From assembly GCF_019931675.1 (NCBI RefSeq), contig NZ_CP082922.1:124001-188000 (forward strand): a stretch of 64,000 bases of DNA, in the 5' to 3' direction. Below the pieces are notes generated by a model. The model was not told where the DNA came from. It ran no database searches and worked only from the letters and a program-made list of their open reading frames with translations. This document shows, one piece after another, positions 18,478 through 27,378 of the stretch (its first letter is position 1; the number at the start of each line of letters is the position of its first letter). The DNA comes from Nocardioides rotundus (GTDB taxonomy: Bacteria; Actinomycetota; Actinomycetes; Propionibacteriales; Nocardioidaceae). A program made the translations under genes and the position numbers.

Positions 18478-19689
18478 ATGGCAGAAGCATTCGTGTACGA
18501 CCACCTCCGCACCCCGCGCGGCAAGGGCAAGGCCGCGGGCTCGCTGCACGAGGTCAAGCCCATCGACCTCATCGTCGGCCTCCTCGAGGAGGTCCGCACC
18601 CGCAACCCCGACCTGGACACCGACCGCGTCGACGACGTGGTGCTGGGCGTCGTCTCGCCGATCGGCGAGCAGGGCGGGGACATCGCCAAGACCGCCGCGC
18701 TGGCGGCCGGCTACCCCGAGACGGTGGCGGGCGTGCAGCTCAACCGCTTCTGCGCTTCCGGGCTGGAGGCCGTCAACCAGGCCGCGATGCGCGTGCGCTC
18801 CGGCTTCGAAGGGCTGATCCTCGCCGGCGGCGTGGAGTCGATGAGCCGGGTGCCGATGGGCTCCGACGGCGGCGCCTGGGCGCAGGACCCGCGTACGGCG
18901 CTCACCACCGGCTTCGTGCCGCAGGGCATCGGCGCCGACCTGATCGCCACCCTCGGCGGCTGGAAGCGCGAGGACGTCGACGCGTTCGCCGCCGAGTCGC
19001 ACCACCGGGCCGCGAAGGCCTGGGCCAACGGATACTTCGACGGCGCGATCGTGCCGGTGAAGGATCTCAACGGCATCCCGGTGCTGGAGCGCGACGAGCT
19101 GGTCCGGCCCGACACCTCCGTGGAGGGCCTCGCCGGGCTCAAGCCGTCCTTCGCCCAGATCGGCAAGGACGCGGGCTTCGACGACGTGGCGCTGGAGAAG
19201 TACCACTGGGTCGAGCGGATCGACCACGTGCACCACGCCGGCAACTCCTCGGGCATCGTCGACGGCGCCGCGCTGACCGTGATCGGCAGCGAGGAGGTCG
19301 GCAACGACCTCGGCCTCACCCCGCGTGCCCGGATCGTGGCGACCGCGGTCTCCGGGGCGGACCCGACGATCATGCTCACCGGCCCGGCACCGGCCGCCCG
19401 CAAGGCGCTCGCCGTCGCCGGTCTCCAGGCCGACGACATCGACCTGTGGGAGATCAACGAGGCGTTCGCCGCGGTGGCGATGCGCTTCATGCAGGACATG
19501 GGCATCAGCCACGAGGTCACCAACGTCAACGGCGGCGCGATCGCGATGGGCCACCCGCTGGGCGCGACCGGCGCGATGATCCTGGGCACCCTGGTCGACG
19601 AGCTCGAGCGGCGCGACCTGCGCCGCGGCCTCGCCACGCTGTGCGTGGGCGGCGGCATGGGCATCGCCACCGTTGTCGAGCGCGTCTGA
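18478..19689 (+). CDS. fadA: Acetyl-CoA C-acyltransferase (thiolase)
   Basis: 403 residues, full-length degradative thiolase. The nucleophilic Cys is in [15 protein letters not shown] near residue 90, the His-containing GHPLGATGA near 360, and the second Cys in LCVGGGMG near 390. It cleaves 3-ketoacyl-CoA with CoA to acetyl-CoA and a shortened acyl-CoA in beta-oxidation. It is the first gene of an operon with fadB (17-bp gap), so the two probably form the trifunctional complex. Transcription is predicted from the MerR-type promoter directly upstream. Confidence 0.93.
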   Translation: MAEAFVYDHLRTPRGKGKAAGSLHEVKPIDLIVGLLEEVRTRNPDLDTDRVDDVVLGVVSPIGEQGGDIAKTAALAAGYPETVAGVQLNRFCASGLEAVNQAAMRVRSGFEGLILAGGVESMSRVPMGSDGGAWAQDPRTALTTGFVPQGIGADLIATLGGWKREDVDAFAAESHHRAAKAWANGYFDGAIVPVKDLNGIPVLERDELVRPDTSVEGLAGLKPSFAQIGKDAGFDDVALEKYHWVERIDHVHHAGNSSGIVDGAALTVIGSEEVGNDLGLTPRARIVATAVSGADPTIMLTGPAPAARKALAVAGLQADDIDLWEINEAFAAVAMRFMQDMGISHEVTNVNGGAIAMGHPLGATGAMILGTLVDELERRDLRRGLATLCVGGGMGIATVVERV

Positions 19690-19705
19690 GAAAGGACTTT
19701 CCCTG

Positions 19706-21913
19706 ATGACCACCGAGACCACCGAGACGACCTCCGCCGTCCGCTACGACCGCGACGCCGACGGCATCGTCACCCTCACGCTCGACGACCCGACCGCGAG
19801 CGCGAACACCATGAACGACCTCTACCGCGAGTCGATGGCCGCGGCCGTGGACCGCCTCTACGACGAGGTCGACGACGTCACCGGCGTGGTGATCGCCAGC
19901 GCCAAGAAGACCTTCTTCGCCGGCGGCAACCTCAAGCTGATGTCGAAGGCCACGCCCGCCGACGCGCCGCAGATCTTCGAGCAGGGCGAGCAGATCAAGG
20001 CCGGCCTGCGCCGGCTGGAGACCTACCCGCGGCCCGTCGTCGCCGCGATCAACGGCGCCGCGCTCGGGGGCGGCCTGGAGATCGCGCTGGCGGCCAACCA
20101 CCGGATCGCGGTCGAGGACCGCTCGGTCAAGATCGGCCTCCCCGAGGCGACGCTCGGCCTGCTGCCCGGTGGCGGCGGCGTCACCCGCGTCGTACGCATG
20201 CTCGGCCTGCAGTCCGCGCTGATGGACGTGCTGCTCCAGGGCACCCAGTTCGACCCGGCCAAGGCCAAGGCCACCGGCCTGGTCGACGAGCTGGTCGCGA
20301 CCCGCGAGGAGCTCGTCCCCGCCGCGAAGGCGTGGATCAAGGCCCAAGCGGGCGACGAGGACGCGGCGCGCAACCCGTGGGACCGCGCGGGCTACCGGAT
20401 GCCCGGCGGCACCCCGCAGTCGCCGAAGCTGGCGGCCTTCCTGCCGGCCTTCCCGGCGCTGCTGCGCCAGCAGACCAAGGGCGCGAACTACCCCGCACAG
20501 CGCGCGATCCTGTCCGCCGCGGTCGAGGGCGCGTCCACCGACTTCGACACCGCCTCGCGGATCGAGTCGCGCTACCTCACCAAGCTGATCACCGGTCAGA
20601 ACAGCAAGAACATGATCCAGGCGTTCTTCTTCGACCTGCAGGCGATCAACTCCGGCTCGCTGCGCCCGAACGGCTTCGAGAAGTACGTCGCCCGCAAGGT
20701 CGGCGTCCTCGGCGCCGGCATGATGGGCGCCGGCATCGCCTACGTCTGCGCCCGCGCGGGCATGGAGGTCGTGCTCAAGGACGTCGCAGTCGAGAACGCG
20801 GAGAAGGGCAAGGCCTACACCGAGAAGCTCAACGCCAAGGGCGTCGAGCGCGGCAAGATCGACCAGGCGAAGGCCGACGAGATCGCCGGCCGGATCCACC
20901 CGACCGCCGACCCGGCCGACCTGACCGGCTGCGACCTGGTGATCGAGGCGGTCTTCGAGGACCCGTCGCTCAAGGCGAAGGTGTTCGCCGAGATCGCGCC
21001 GTACGTCGAGGCCGACAGCCTGCTGTGCTCCAACACCTCGACCCTGCCGATCACCGGCTTGGCGCAGGGTGTGGACCGCCCGAAGGACTTCATCGGCCTG
21101 CACTTCTTCTCGCCGGTGGACAAGATGCCGCTGGTGGAGATCATCCGCGGTGAGGAGACCTCCGACGCGGCGCTGGCGAAGGCCTACGACGTCGTGCAGC
21201 AGATCCGCAAGACCCCGATCGTGGTCAACGACAGCCGCGGGTTCTACACCTCGCGGGTGATCGGCACCCAGATCAACGAGGGCCTGGTGATGCTCGCCGA
21301 GGGTGCGCACCCGATGTCGATCGAGCGTGCGGCCACCCAGGCCGGCTTCCCGGTCGGCCCGCTGCAGATCTCCGACGAGCTCAACATGGAGCTGATGAAG
21401 AAGATCCGCGTGGCGAACGAGGCGGCGGCCAAGGAGGAGGGCCGCGAGCTCCCCACCGACGCGTCGGCCGACGTGGTCGAGAAGATGATCGAGATCGGCC
21501 GGCCCTCGCGGCTCAAGGGCGCGGGGTTCTACGACTACGAGGACGGTCGGCGTACTCGCCTGTGGCCCGGCATCGCCGAGCAGTTCCCGCCCGCCGACGA
21601 GCAGATCCCGTTCCAGGACATGAAGGACCGGATGCTGTTCATCGAGGCGCTGGAGACGGCCAAGTGCTTCGAGGAGGGCGTGATCACCTCGGCGGCCGCG
21701 GCCAACATCGGCTCGATCATGGGCATCGGCTTCCCGGCCAACACCGGCGGCGCGGCGCAGTTCATGACCGGATACGAGTCGGCCAGCGGCGAGATCGGCC
21801 TGGCCGCCTTCGTGGCGCGCGCCGACGAGCTGGCCGAGGCGTACGGCGACCGGTTCCGGCCGACCGACCGACTGCGCGAGATGGCCGCGAAGGGCGAGTC
21901 CTTCCCGGCCTGA
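19706..21913 (+). CDS. fadB: 3-hydroxyacyl-CoA dehydrogenase / enoyl-CoA hydratase, trifunctional complex alpha subunit
   Basis: 735 residues. ATG 19706 follows GAAAGGA by 9 nt. Residues about 12-200 form a crotonase domain ([10 protein letters not shown] oxyanion loop, [27 protein letters not shown]). Residues about 330-510 form the NAD-binding HAD domain ([13 protein letters not shown] near 335). The HAD C-terminal domains follow ([11 protein letters not shown]). It hydrates 2-enoyl-CoA and oxidises 3-hydroxyacyl-CoA. The pairing with the thiolase gives a complete beta-oxidation cycle apart from the acyl-CoA dehydrogenase. Confidence 0.93.
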   Translation: MTTETTETTSAVRYDRDADGIVTLTLDDPTASANTMNDLYRESMAAAVDRLYDEVDDVTGVVIASAKKTFFAGGNLKLMSKATPADAPQIFEQGEQIKAGLRRLETYPRPVVAAINGAALGGGLEIALAANHRIAVEDRSVKIGLPEATLGLLPGGGGVTRVVRMLGLQSALMDVLLQGTQFDPAKAKATGLVDELVATREELVPAAKAWIKAQAGDEDAARNPWDRAGYRMPGGTPQSPKLAAFLPAFPALLRQQTKGANYPAQRAILSAAVEGASTDFDTASRIESRYLTKLITGQNSKNMIQAFFFDLQAINSGSLRPNGFEKYVARKVGVLGAGMMGAGIAYVCARAGMEVVLKDVAVENAEKGKAYTEKLNAKGVERGKIDQAKADEIAGRIHPTADPADLTGCDLVIEAVFEDPSLKAKVFAEIAPYVEADSLLCSNTSTLPITGLAQGVDRPKDFIGLHFFSPVDKMPLVEIIRGEETSDAALAKAYDVVQQIRKTPIVVNDSRGFYTSRVIGTQINEGLVMLAEGAHPMSIERAATQAGFPVGPLQISDELNMELMKKIRVANEAAAKEEGRELPTDASADVVEKMIEIGRPSRLKGAGFYDYEDGRRTRLWPGIAEQFPPADEQIPFQDMKDRMLFIEALETAKCFEEGVITSAAAANIGSIMGIGFPANTGGAAQFMTGYESASGEIGLAAFVARADELAEAYGDRFRPTDRLREMAAKGESFPA

Positions 21914-21930
21914 CCGGCTGCCCTTCTGGC

Positions 21931-21936
21931 TAGGGT
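21931..21936 (+). promoter_or_regulatory. Probable -10 element upstream of a 13-codon leader ORF
   Basis: TAGGGT lies 7 nt before ATG 21944, the leaderless spacing seen repeatedly in this window. It would start a transcript at the leader ORF and not at the dehydrogenase start 38 bp further on. Confidence 0.5.
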
Positions 21937-21943
21937 GTCGACC

Positions 21944-21985
21944 ATGACGTTGAGCAACGACGTACGCCGTCGGGCGGCGCGGTGA
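21944..21985 (+). CDS. 13-residue leader peptide coupled to the downstream dehydrogenase
   Basis: ATG 21944 to TGA 21985 encodes MTLSNDVRRRAAR. Its stop overlaps the GTG start of the next gene (GTGA). A -10-like TAGGGT sits 7 nt upstream, so it would be the first thing translated on a leaderless mRNA and would deliver ribosomes to the dehydrogenase, which has no Shine-Dalgarno sequence of its own. The peptide is Arg-rich at its end (four Arg in seven codons). Whether it regulates by codon supply or is only a coupling device is unknown. Confidence 0.45.
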   Translation: MTLSNDVRRRAAR

Positions 21986-22758
21986 GCCGGCGGGTGCTGG
22001 TCACCGGCGCCGGCGGCGGACTCGGGGCCGCCCTGGTCGCGGGGTTCCGCGAGCGCGGGGACCGGGTGCTGGCCACCGACCTCGCCGGTGCGGCCGGCGA
22101 GGTCGACCGCACGCTGGACGTCACCTCCGCCGAGGACTGGGCCGCGGCGCGCGCCTGGGTCGAGGACGAGTGGGGCGGCCTGGACGTCCTGGTCAACAAC
22201 GCCGGGATCGCCGGCGGCGGGCGGCTCGACCACACCACGATGGAGGAGTGGCAGCGGCTCACCGACGTCAACCTCTTCGGCGTGGTGCGCGGGACCGCCG
22301 AGTTCACGCCGGTCTTCAAGCACCAGCGCTCGGGTCACGTCGTCAACATCGCCTCGCTCGCGGGGCTGGTCCATCCCGCGGGGATGGCGGCCTACAACTC
22401 GGTCAAGGCCGGCGTGGTCGCGCTGACCGAGACGACCGGCCACGAGCTAGCGGGCTGGGGGGTGCGCGCGACGGTCGTGTGCCCGTCGTACTTCCGCACC
22501 GGGCTGGTCGACCACCTGGTCGGCAGCGACGAGGCGGTCGGCGCGATCTTCCGCCGCCTGGTCGCCGACTCGCCGGTCGGGCCGGAGGAGATCGCCGCGG
22601 CCACCCTCGCCGGCATCGACGAGGGCGCCGACGTGGTGCTCCCCGACGAGGCCGGCCGGCAGGCGTACTCCTTCAAGCTCAGCGACCGCCCGGCCTACGA
22701 CGCCGTCATGCGTCGCCAGGCCGCCAACCTCGCCCGCCTCACCGACAACTCCCCCTGA
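21982..22758 (+). CDS. Classical SDR-family oxidoreductase
   Basis: 258 residues. The GAGGGLGAAL cofactor motif is at residues 9-18, NNAGIAGGG near 75, the catalytic Ser in VNIASLAGL, and Tyr-x3-Lys in AAYNSVKAG near residue 138. DLAGA after the second strand (Asp) suggests NAD(H) preference. It starts at GTG inside the stop of the 13-codon leader ORF. Substrate unknown; position after fadAB fits a hydroxy- or ketoacyl substrate but does not prove it. Confidence 0.85.
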   Translation: MSRRVLVTGAGGGLGAALVAGFRERGDRVLATDLAGAAGEVDRTLDVTSAEDWAAARAWVEDEWGGLDVLVNNAGIAGGGRLDHTTMEEWQRLTDVNLFGVVRGTAEFTPVFKHQRSGHVVNIASLAGLVHPAGMAAYNSVKAGVVALTETTGHELAGWGVRATVVCPSYFRTGLVDHLVGSDEAVGAIFRRLVADSPVGPEEIAAATLAGIDEGADVVLPDEAGRQAYSFKLSDRPAYDAVMRRQAANLARLTDNSP

Positions 22759-22802
22759 GCCGAGTCGGCGCTTGTTGACCGCGAGTCGGCGCTTGTGCAC
22801 GC
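22759..22802. repeat. 21-bp intergenic tandem repeat, locus A (two copies)
   Basis: The whole gap between two convergent SDR genes consists of two copies of CGAGTCGGCGCTTGT with short linkers, the reverse complement of the unit seen at 25883, 38817 and 61018. Confidence 0.85.
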
Positions 22803-23561
22803 TCAGATCATCCGCTTGAACACGTGCAGTGGCGCGTGCCGCATCACCGGCGCCAGCACCTGCCACGGCAGCCGCGGCACCTCGGCTGCGTCGACCTCCT
22901 TCTCCATCGCCGCGACCATCGCCCGCACGCCCCGCTCCGTCGTCGCCATCAGCGGCGACGTGGGCTGCGCGTAGTCATTCATCTCCGAGATGATGTAGCC
23001 CGGATAGAGCACCGTGACCGCATAGCCTTCCTGGCCGTGCAGCTCGGTGCGCAGGCCCTCGGCGAGATGGGCGACACCGGCCTTCGTGGCGGCGTACGTC
23101 GTGACCGTGCCCGGCAGCCCGCGCACGGCCGACATCGACGACACCATCACCAGGTGCCCGCCACCGGCGGCGCGGAAGAGCTCCATCGCCGCCTCGGTCT
23201 GGGCCAGGGCGCCGACGAAGTTGGTCATCGCGGTCTCGCGGTTCGCGTCGAACCGACCGGTGCCCAGCGGCGCGCCCTTGCCGAGCCCGGCGTTGACCAC
23301 CACGCGGTCGATCCCGCCGAGCTCGTCGCGGAAGGCGCGGAAGACCTCGAAGACCTGGTCGTGGTCGTTGACGTCGAGGGAGCGTACGGCGACCCGACGC
23401 TCCGGGTGCGCCGCGAGGATCTCTGCCCGCAGCATGTCCAGCCGGTCGGTGCGGCGTGCGCACAGGGCGAGGTCGTGGCCGAGCGCCGCCAGCTGGCGGG
23501 CCATCTCGGCGCCCAGCCCGCTGCTGGCGCCGGTGATGAGGACGGTATGCCGGAAGGTCAT
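22803..23561 (-). CDS. Classical SDR-family oxidoreductase
   Basis: 252 residues. The cofactor motif GASSGLGAEM is at residues 10-19, and CARRTDRL indicates NADP(H) by its Arg residues. VVNAGLGKGAP is the NAG motif, the catalytic Ser is in MVSSMSAV, and Tyr-x3-Lys in TYAATKAGV near residue 160. The C-terminus (PWQVLAPVMRHAPLHVFKRMI) resembles the membrane-peripheral SDRs of actinobacteria. It is transcribed alone against the preceding SDR. Substrate unknown. Confidence 0.85.
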   Translation of the reverse strand: MTFRHTVLITGASSGLGAEMARQLAALGHDLALCARRTDRLDMLRAEILAAHPERRVAVRSLDVNDHDQVFEVFRAFRDELGGIDRVVVNAGLGKGAPLGTGRFDANRETAMTNFVGALAQTEAAMELFRAAGGGHLVMVSSMSAVRGLPGTVTTYAATKAGVAHLAEGLRTELHGQEGYAVTVLYPGYIISEMNDYAQPTSPLMATTERGVRAMVAAMEKEVDAAEVPRLPWQVLAPVMRHAPLHVFKRMI

Positions 23562-23603
23562 GCCCGCAGTCTCCCCGGACCGGCTGCGGACACGACCGCC
23601 GGG

Positions 23604-23969
23604 TCAGGCGCGGGGCAGGCGCTGGTGGATGTCCTGGCTCATCCGCACGATGGCCAGGTAGAACTCCAGCGTCATCCGGATGAAGGCCAGGTAGAGCACG
23701 AGCACGATCGGTCCGAGGAGCAGGACCGCCAGGCCCGCGGCGGAGTTCTGCGAGAAGGCGAAGATGACGTAGAACAGCCACCCGAGCACCAGGAAGACCA
23801 GCGTCAGGATGTAGACCACCTTGACGATCATCGGCGTGATGAAGTGCTCGAACTTGAAGTCGAAGAGGGCGCCGAAGAATCCCGGAGACGAGGAAGAGCC
23901 GGTCTGGGGCTGGCCGTAGGAGCCCGGCTGGCCGTAGGGGTCCTGGGGCGGAGGAGGTTCGTAGGACAT
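23604..23969 (-). CDS. DUF4282 membrane protein
   Basis: 121 residues. A Pro/Gly/Tyr/Gln-rich cytoplasmic head (residues 1-30) is followed by FGALFDFKFEHFITP and two transmembrane helices (about 48-70 and 78-95), then an amphipathic tail. This is the usual DUF4282 layout; no molecular function is known. GAAAGGGG precedes the ATG. It stands alone between an SDR gene and cutC. Confidence 0.85.
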   Translation of the reverse strand: MSYEPPPPQDPYGQPGSYGQPQTGSSSSPGFFGALFDFKFEHFITPMIVKVVYILTLVFLVLGWLFYVIFAFSQNSAAGLAVLLLGPIVLVLYLAFIRMTLEFYLAIVRMSQDIHQRLPRA

Positions 23970-24064
23970 GGCGGGCCCCTTTCCGAGAGGCAGGAGTGAA
24001 TGGTGGGGCTGAGGCTAGCGGCGGGGCGCCGTACTGACACTTGTTGAATGCCGAACGGCTTGCG

Positions 24065-24739
24065 TCATGACCCGCGCAGGTCGGCTGCGAGCCGCGCGAC
24101 GAGCTCGGGGAGTACGGCGCCCGACCAGGCGCCTTCGCGACGGACGCTGCGGCCGACGTGCACATGATGCGCCCCCGCGGCGAGGACGTCGCCCAGGTTC
24201 TCCTCGGTGACCCCGCCCCCGACCAGGACCGCGTCCACCGGCACGGCCGCCCGGGCGAGCAGCTCGCGGAGCCGACGTACTCCTGCCTCCACACCGGCCG
24301 GATCGCCCGCGGTCAGCACCTGGTCGCAGCCCGGAAGTGCGAGCACGTCGCGCACGGCCGTGGGCAGGTCCGGGGCACTGTCGATGGCGCGGTGGAAGGT
24401 CCAGGGCCGACCCGCGATCGCCTCAACCACGGGCGCGAGCGCGTCGATATCGGGGGTGCCGTCCGGCCGGGCGGCCCCGCACACGAGCTCGGCGGCGTCC
24501 AGGGTGTCGACGTCGCGGACCAGATCGTCGATCTCCGGGCGACCCAGGACATGCGCCTCCTGGCGCCGGACCATCACCCGCACCGGTAGGGCCGTTGCCG
24601 CGAGGACCGACCGCACCACGGAGGCCGACGGCGTCATCCCGCCGCGCTCCGGCTCGCCGACGAGCTCGAGCCGGTCGGCGCCTCCCGCGGTCGCGGCCTC
24701 GGCGTCCTCGGGCCCGGTCACGATGACCTCCAGCAGCAT
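24065..24739 (-). CDS. cutC: CutC-family protein
   Basis: 224 residues from ATG 24739. The TIM-barrel motifs are typical: [24 protein letters not shown] at the start, LPVRVMVRR, a second AELVCGA strand, TFHRAID near residue 130, and VGGGVTEEN and HVHVGRSVR at the end. CutC was named for copper homeostasis in E. coli, but a direct role in copper handling is disputed. It is transcribed alone, divergent from a flavin-dependent oxidoreductase gene. Confidence 0.88.
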   Translation of the reverse strand: MLLEVIVTGPEDAEAATAGGADRLELVGEPERGGMTPSASVVRSVLAATALPVRVMVRRQEAHVLGRPEIDDLVRDVDTLDAAELVCGAARPDGTPDIDALAPVVEAIAGRPWTFHRAIDSAPDLPTAVRDVLALPGCDQVLTAGDPAGVEAGVRRLRELLARAAVPVDAVLVGGGVTEENLGDVLAAGAHHVHVGRSVRREGAWSGAVLPELVARLAADLRGS

Positions 24740-24746
24740 GCCTGCG

Positions 24747-24752
24747 AGGCTA
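24747..24752 (-). promoter_or_regulatory. Probable -10 element, leaderless start of cutC
   Basis: On the minus strand TAGCCT lies 7 nt before ATG 24739; no ribosome binding site is seen. Confidence 0.5.
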
Positions 24753-24838
24753 GGCGCCGCGGCCCCCGTCCGGCGAGGAGCCCGGCAGATTTGTCGAGCG
24801 ATCCGGATGAGATCGGGCCGAGACCGCGTTGTCCCCCT

Positions 24839-25885
24839 GTGACTGACTTCCCGACGCTCTCCGTGCTCGACCTCGTGCCCGTCCGCTCCGACCAGGCCAC
24901 CGGCGACGCACTGCGCGCCACGCTGCGGCTGGCGAAGGTCGCCGAGGATGCGGGGTACCACCGCTACTGGCTGGCCGAGCACCACAACATGCCCGCGGTC
25001 GCCGCGACCAACCCGCCGGTGCTGATCGGGATGGTCGCGGGCGTCACCACGCGCATGCGGGTCGGCTCCGGCGGCGTGATGCTGCCGAACCACCCGCCGC
25101 TGGTGGTCGCCGAGCAGTTCGCGCTGCTCGAAGCCGCCTTCCCCGACCGGATCGACCTCGGCATCGGCCGCGCGCCCGGCTCGGACCCGGTCACCTCGTG
25201 GGCGCTGCGCCAGGGCGGCGGCGCGCACACCGGCGACCAGGCGGTCCAGCAGTTCCCGGAGTACGTCGACCAGGTGCGCACGATGATGGCCGCCGACGGC
25301 GCCGCGATCCAGCTGCCCCGGCAGACCTACGAGCTGCGCGCCACTCCGCAGGCCCGCTCCGAAGCGGAGGTCTGGCTGCTCGGCTCGTCGGACTACTCCG
25401 CCCGACTGGCCGCGCAGAAGGGCCTGCCCTACGTCTTCGCCCACCACTTCTCCGGGCAGGGTACGGCGGAGGCGCTGGCGCTCTACCGCAACGAGTTCCG
25501 GCCCAGCGAGACGTGTCCCGAGCCGCGCACCTTCCTCACCGTGAACGCAGTCGTTGCCGAGACGCGCGCGGAGGCGGAGGCCCTGGCGCTGCCGAACGCG
25601 CTGCAGATGCTCGCCCTGCGCACAGGTGGCCCGATGGTGGCCCAGCGTCTGGTCGAGGAGGCCGAGCAGGTCGACGTACCCCCGGCGCATCAGGGTCTGC
25701 TCGACGCCATGCTCGGCCGTTGGGTGATCGGCGACCCGGCCTCCGCGCGCGAGCAGGTCGCCGCGATGGCCGAGCAGTACGGCGTGGACGAGGTGATGAT
25801 CCATCCGGTCGCCGGTGCGCGCACCGGGGCCGACGCGGACGCCGCGCCCGCCCGCGAGGAGACGCTCCGCCTGCTCGCGGGGTGA
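24839..25885 (+). CDS. LLM-class flavin-dependent oxidoreductase (MsnO8-like)
   Basis: 348 residues from GTG 24839. An in-frame ATG at 24791 would add 16 residues not typical of the family (conserved region begins [11 protein letters not shown]). Motifs include [24 protein letters not shown] and [13 protein letters not shown], all hallmarks of the bacterial luciferase-like YwcH/MsnO8 subgroup. These bind reduced FMN or F420 and oxidise small substrates with O2. No flavin reductase is adjacent. The stop codon falls within the first copy of an intergenic 21-bp repeat. Confidence 0.85.
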   Translation: MTDFPTLSVLDLVPVRSDQATGDALRATLRLAKVAEDAGYHRYWLAEHHNMPAVAATNPPVLIGMVAGVTTRMRVGSGGVMLPNHPPLVVAEQFALLEAAFPDRIDLGIGRAPGSDPVTSWALRQGGGAHTGDQAVQQFPEYVDQVRTMMAADGAAIQLPRQTYELRATPQARSEAEVWLLGSSDYSARLAAQKGLPYVFAHHFSGQGTAEALALYRNEFRPSETCPEPRTFLTVNAVVAETRAEAEALALPNALQMLALRTGGPMVAQRLVEEAEQVDVPPAHQGLLDAMLGRWVIGDPASAREQVAAMAEQYGVDEVMIHPVAGARTGADADAAPAREETLRLLAG

Positions 25886-25946
25886 ACAAGCGCCGACTCG
25901 CGGTGAAGTAGCGCCGACTGGGCGTCAACAAGCGCCGACTGGACAG
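25883..25946. repeat. 21-bp intergenic tandem repeat, locus B (three copies)
   Basis: Three head-to-tail copies of AAGCGCCGACT or TAGCGCCGACT with period 21, joined by GTGAA or GTCAA linkers, fill the region between the oxidoreductase stop and the TetR promoter. Confidence 0.88.
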
Positions 25947-25993
25947 AAAAAGGCAGGCTTGACTGTTTGTTCGTGGTCGGGAACGATCCAGGT

Positions 25994-26596
25994 GTGGCCA
26001 CGGTGCGGGTACCCCAGGAGGAGCGGACGCGGGTCATGCGCGCCCGGCTCCTGGACGCGACGGTGGAGCTGCTGATCGAGCGCGGGTTCGCGGGCACCTC
26101 GACCACGCTGGTCAGCGAGCGCGCGGGCGTGTCGCGGGGGGCGCAGCTGCACCACTTCCCGACCAAGAACGACCTCGTCGTCGCCGCGGTCGAGCACCTG
26201 ACCGCCGTCCGCGGCGCCGAGCTGGAGCAGGCGTTCGCCGCGCTGCCGCGGCGCGGGCGGACCCGCGCGGTGCTGCGGATGCTCGGCGACCACTTCAGCT
26301 CCCCGGTCTTCACCGCCGCTCTGGAGCTCTGGGTCGCCGCGCGCACCGACCCCTCGCTGCTCGCCGCCGTCTCCCCGCTGGAGCAGCGGATCGGCCGCGA
26401 GACCCACCGGCTGACCGTCGAGGCGCTCGGCGTGGACGAGTCGGTGCCGGGGAACCGCGAGCTGGTCCAAGCCACCTTGGACCTGGTCCGCGGCCTCGGG
26501 CTGGCCGACACGATCAGCGACGACCGCCGTCGACGGAACCGGATCCTCGACGAGTGGGCGCGCACCCTCGACGCGCGCTTCCAGGAGGCCCGATGA
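25994..26596 (+). CDS. TetR-family regulator of the acyl-CoA carboxylase operon
   Basis: 200 residues from GTG 25994; a TTG at 25967 is possible but would add an atypical head. The helix-turn-helix is in RARLLDATVELLIERGFAGT...LVSERAGVSRGAQLHHFPTK. The C-terminal ligand domain is TetR_C-like. It is the first gene of an eight-gene unit in which every junction overlaps by a few bases, so it is likely autoregulated and controls the operon, responding to an acyl-CoA. TTGACT at 25959-25964 is a possible -35. Confidence 0.85.
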   Translation: MATVRVPQEERTRVMRARLLDATVELLIERGFAGTSTTLVSERAGVSRGAQLHHFPTKNDLVVAAVEHLTAVRGAELEQAFAALPRRGRTRAVLRMLGDHFSSPVFTAALELWVAARTDPSLLAAVSPLEQRIGRETHRLTVEALGVDESVPGNRELVQATLDLVRGLGLADTISDDRRRRNRILDEWARTLDARFQEAR

Positions 26597-27378
26597 CCAC
26601 GCTGTCCGACGTCCTCGACGACCTCGCCGCCGAGGGGGAGCGGCTCGAGGCACTGGTGGCGCCTTTGCCCGAGGAGGAGTGGCGGCGACCGACCCCGGCG
26701 CCCGGCTGGGACGTCGCGACCCAGGTGGCGCACCTTGCCTGGACCGACGAGGTCGCGCTGGCCGCCGCCACCGACAAGCAGGCCTGGGACGCGCACGTGT
26801 TGGCCGCGATCGAGGACGCCGAGGGCTTCGTGGACCGCGGCGCCCTGGAGGGAGGAGCCGTACCGCCCGCGGACCTGCTGGCCCGGTGGCGGGACGCGCG
26901 CGCCGCGCTGGCGGCCGCGCTGGCCGCCGTACCCCCCGGCAAGCGGCTGCCGTGGTTCGGCCCGCCGATGTCGCCGACGTCGATGGCGACCGCGCGCTTC
27001 ATGGAGACCTGGGCGCACTCCCTCGACGTGCACGAGGCGCTCGGCGCCGAGCCGGAGCCGACCGACCGGATCCGGCACGTTGCGCACCTGGGCGTGCGGA
27101 CCCGCGACTTCGCCTTCGCCACCCGTGACCTGGAGCCCCCGGCCGAGGAGTTCCGGGTCGAGCTGACCGCGCCGTCCGGCGAGGTCTGGACGTGGGGACC
27201 GGAGGAGGCGGCCCAGCGCGTCGCGGGGCCGGCGTACGACTTCTGCCGCCTGGTCACCCAGCGCGTGCACCGCGACGACACGGCCCTGACCGCGACCGGC
27301 GCGGACGCGGAGCGGTGGCTGGGCATCGCCCAGGCGTTCGCCGGACCTCCGGGCGCGGGGAGGGAGCGGTGTGGCTGA
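26593..27378 (+). CDS. TIGR03084-family metal-binding protein (DinB/MDMPI-like)
   Basis: 261 residues from ATG 26593, overlapping the TetR stop (ATGA). The DinB/maleylpyruvate-isomerase-like fold shows metal-ligand positions in WDVATQVAHLAWTDE (His near residue 47) and METWAHSLDVHEAL (two His near 140 and 145). This is the first domain of the TIGR03084 family, found in actinobacterial operons for CoA-thioester breakdown. The family's reaction is not established; a thiol- or metal-dependent isomerase or transferase step is plausible. It overlaps the next gene by 8 bp. Confidence 0.82.
   Translation: MTTLSDVLDDLAAEGERLEALVAPLPEEEWRRPTPAPGWDVATQVAHLAWTDEVALAAATDKQAWDAHVLAAIEDAEGFVDRGALEGGAVPPADLLARWRDARAALAAALAAVPPGKRLPWFGPPMSPTSMATARFMETWAHSLDVHEALGAEPEPTDRIRHVAHLGVRTRDFAFATRDLEPPAEEFRVELTAPSGEVWTWGPEEAAQRVAGPAYDFCRLVTQRVHRDDTALTATGADAERWLGIAQAFAGPPGAGRERCG

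Noticed and set aside
24791..24838. Upstream ATG for the flavin-dependent oxidoreductase
   Set aside because: Adds 16 residues without similarity to the family; the conserved N-terminus begins just after GTG 24839.
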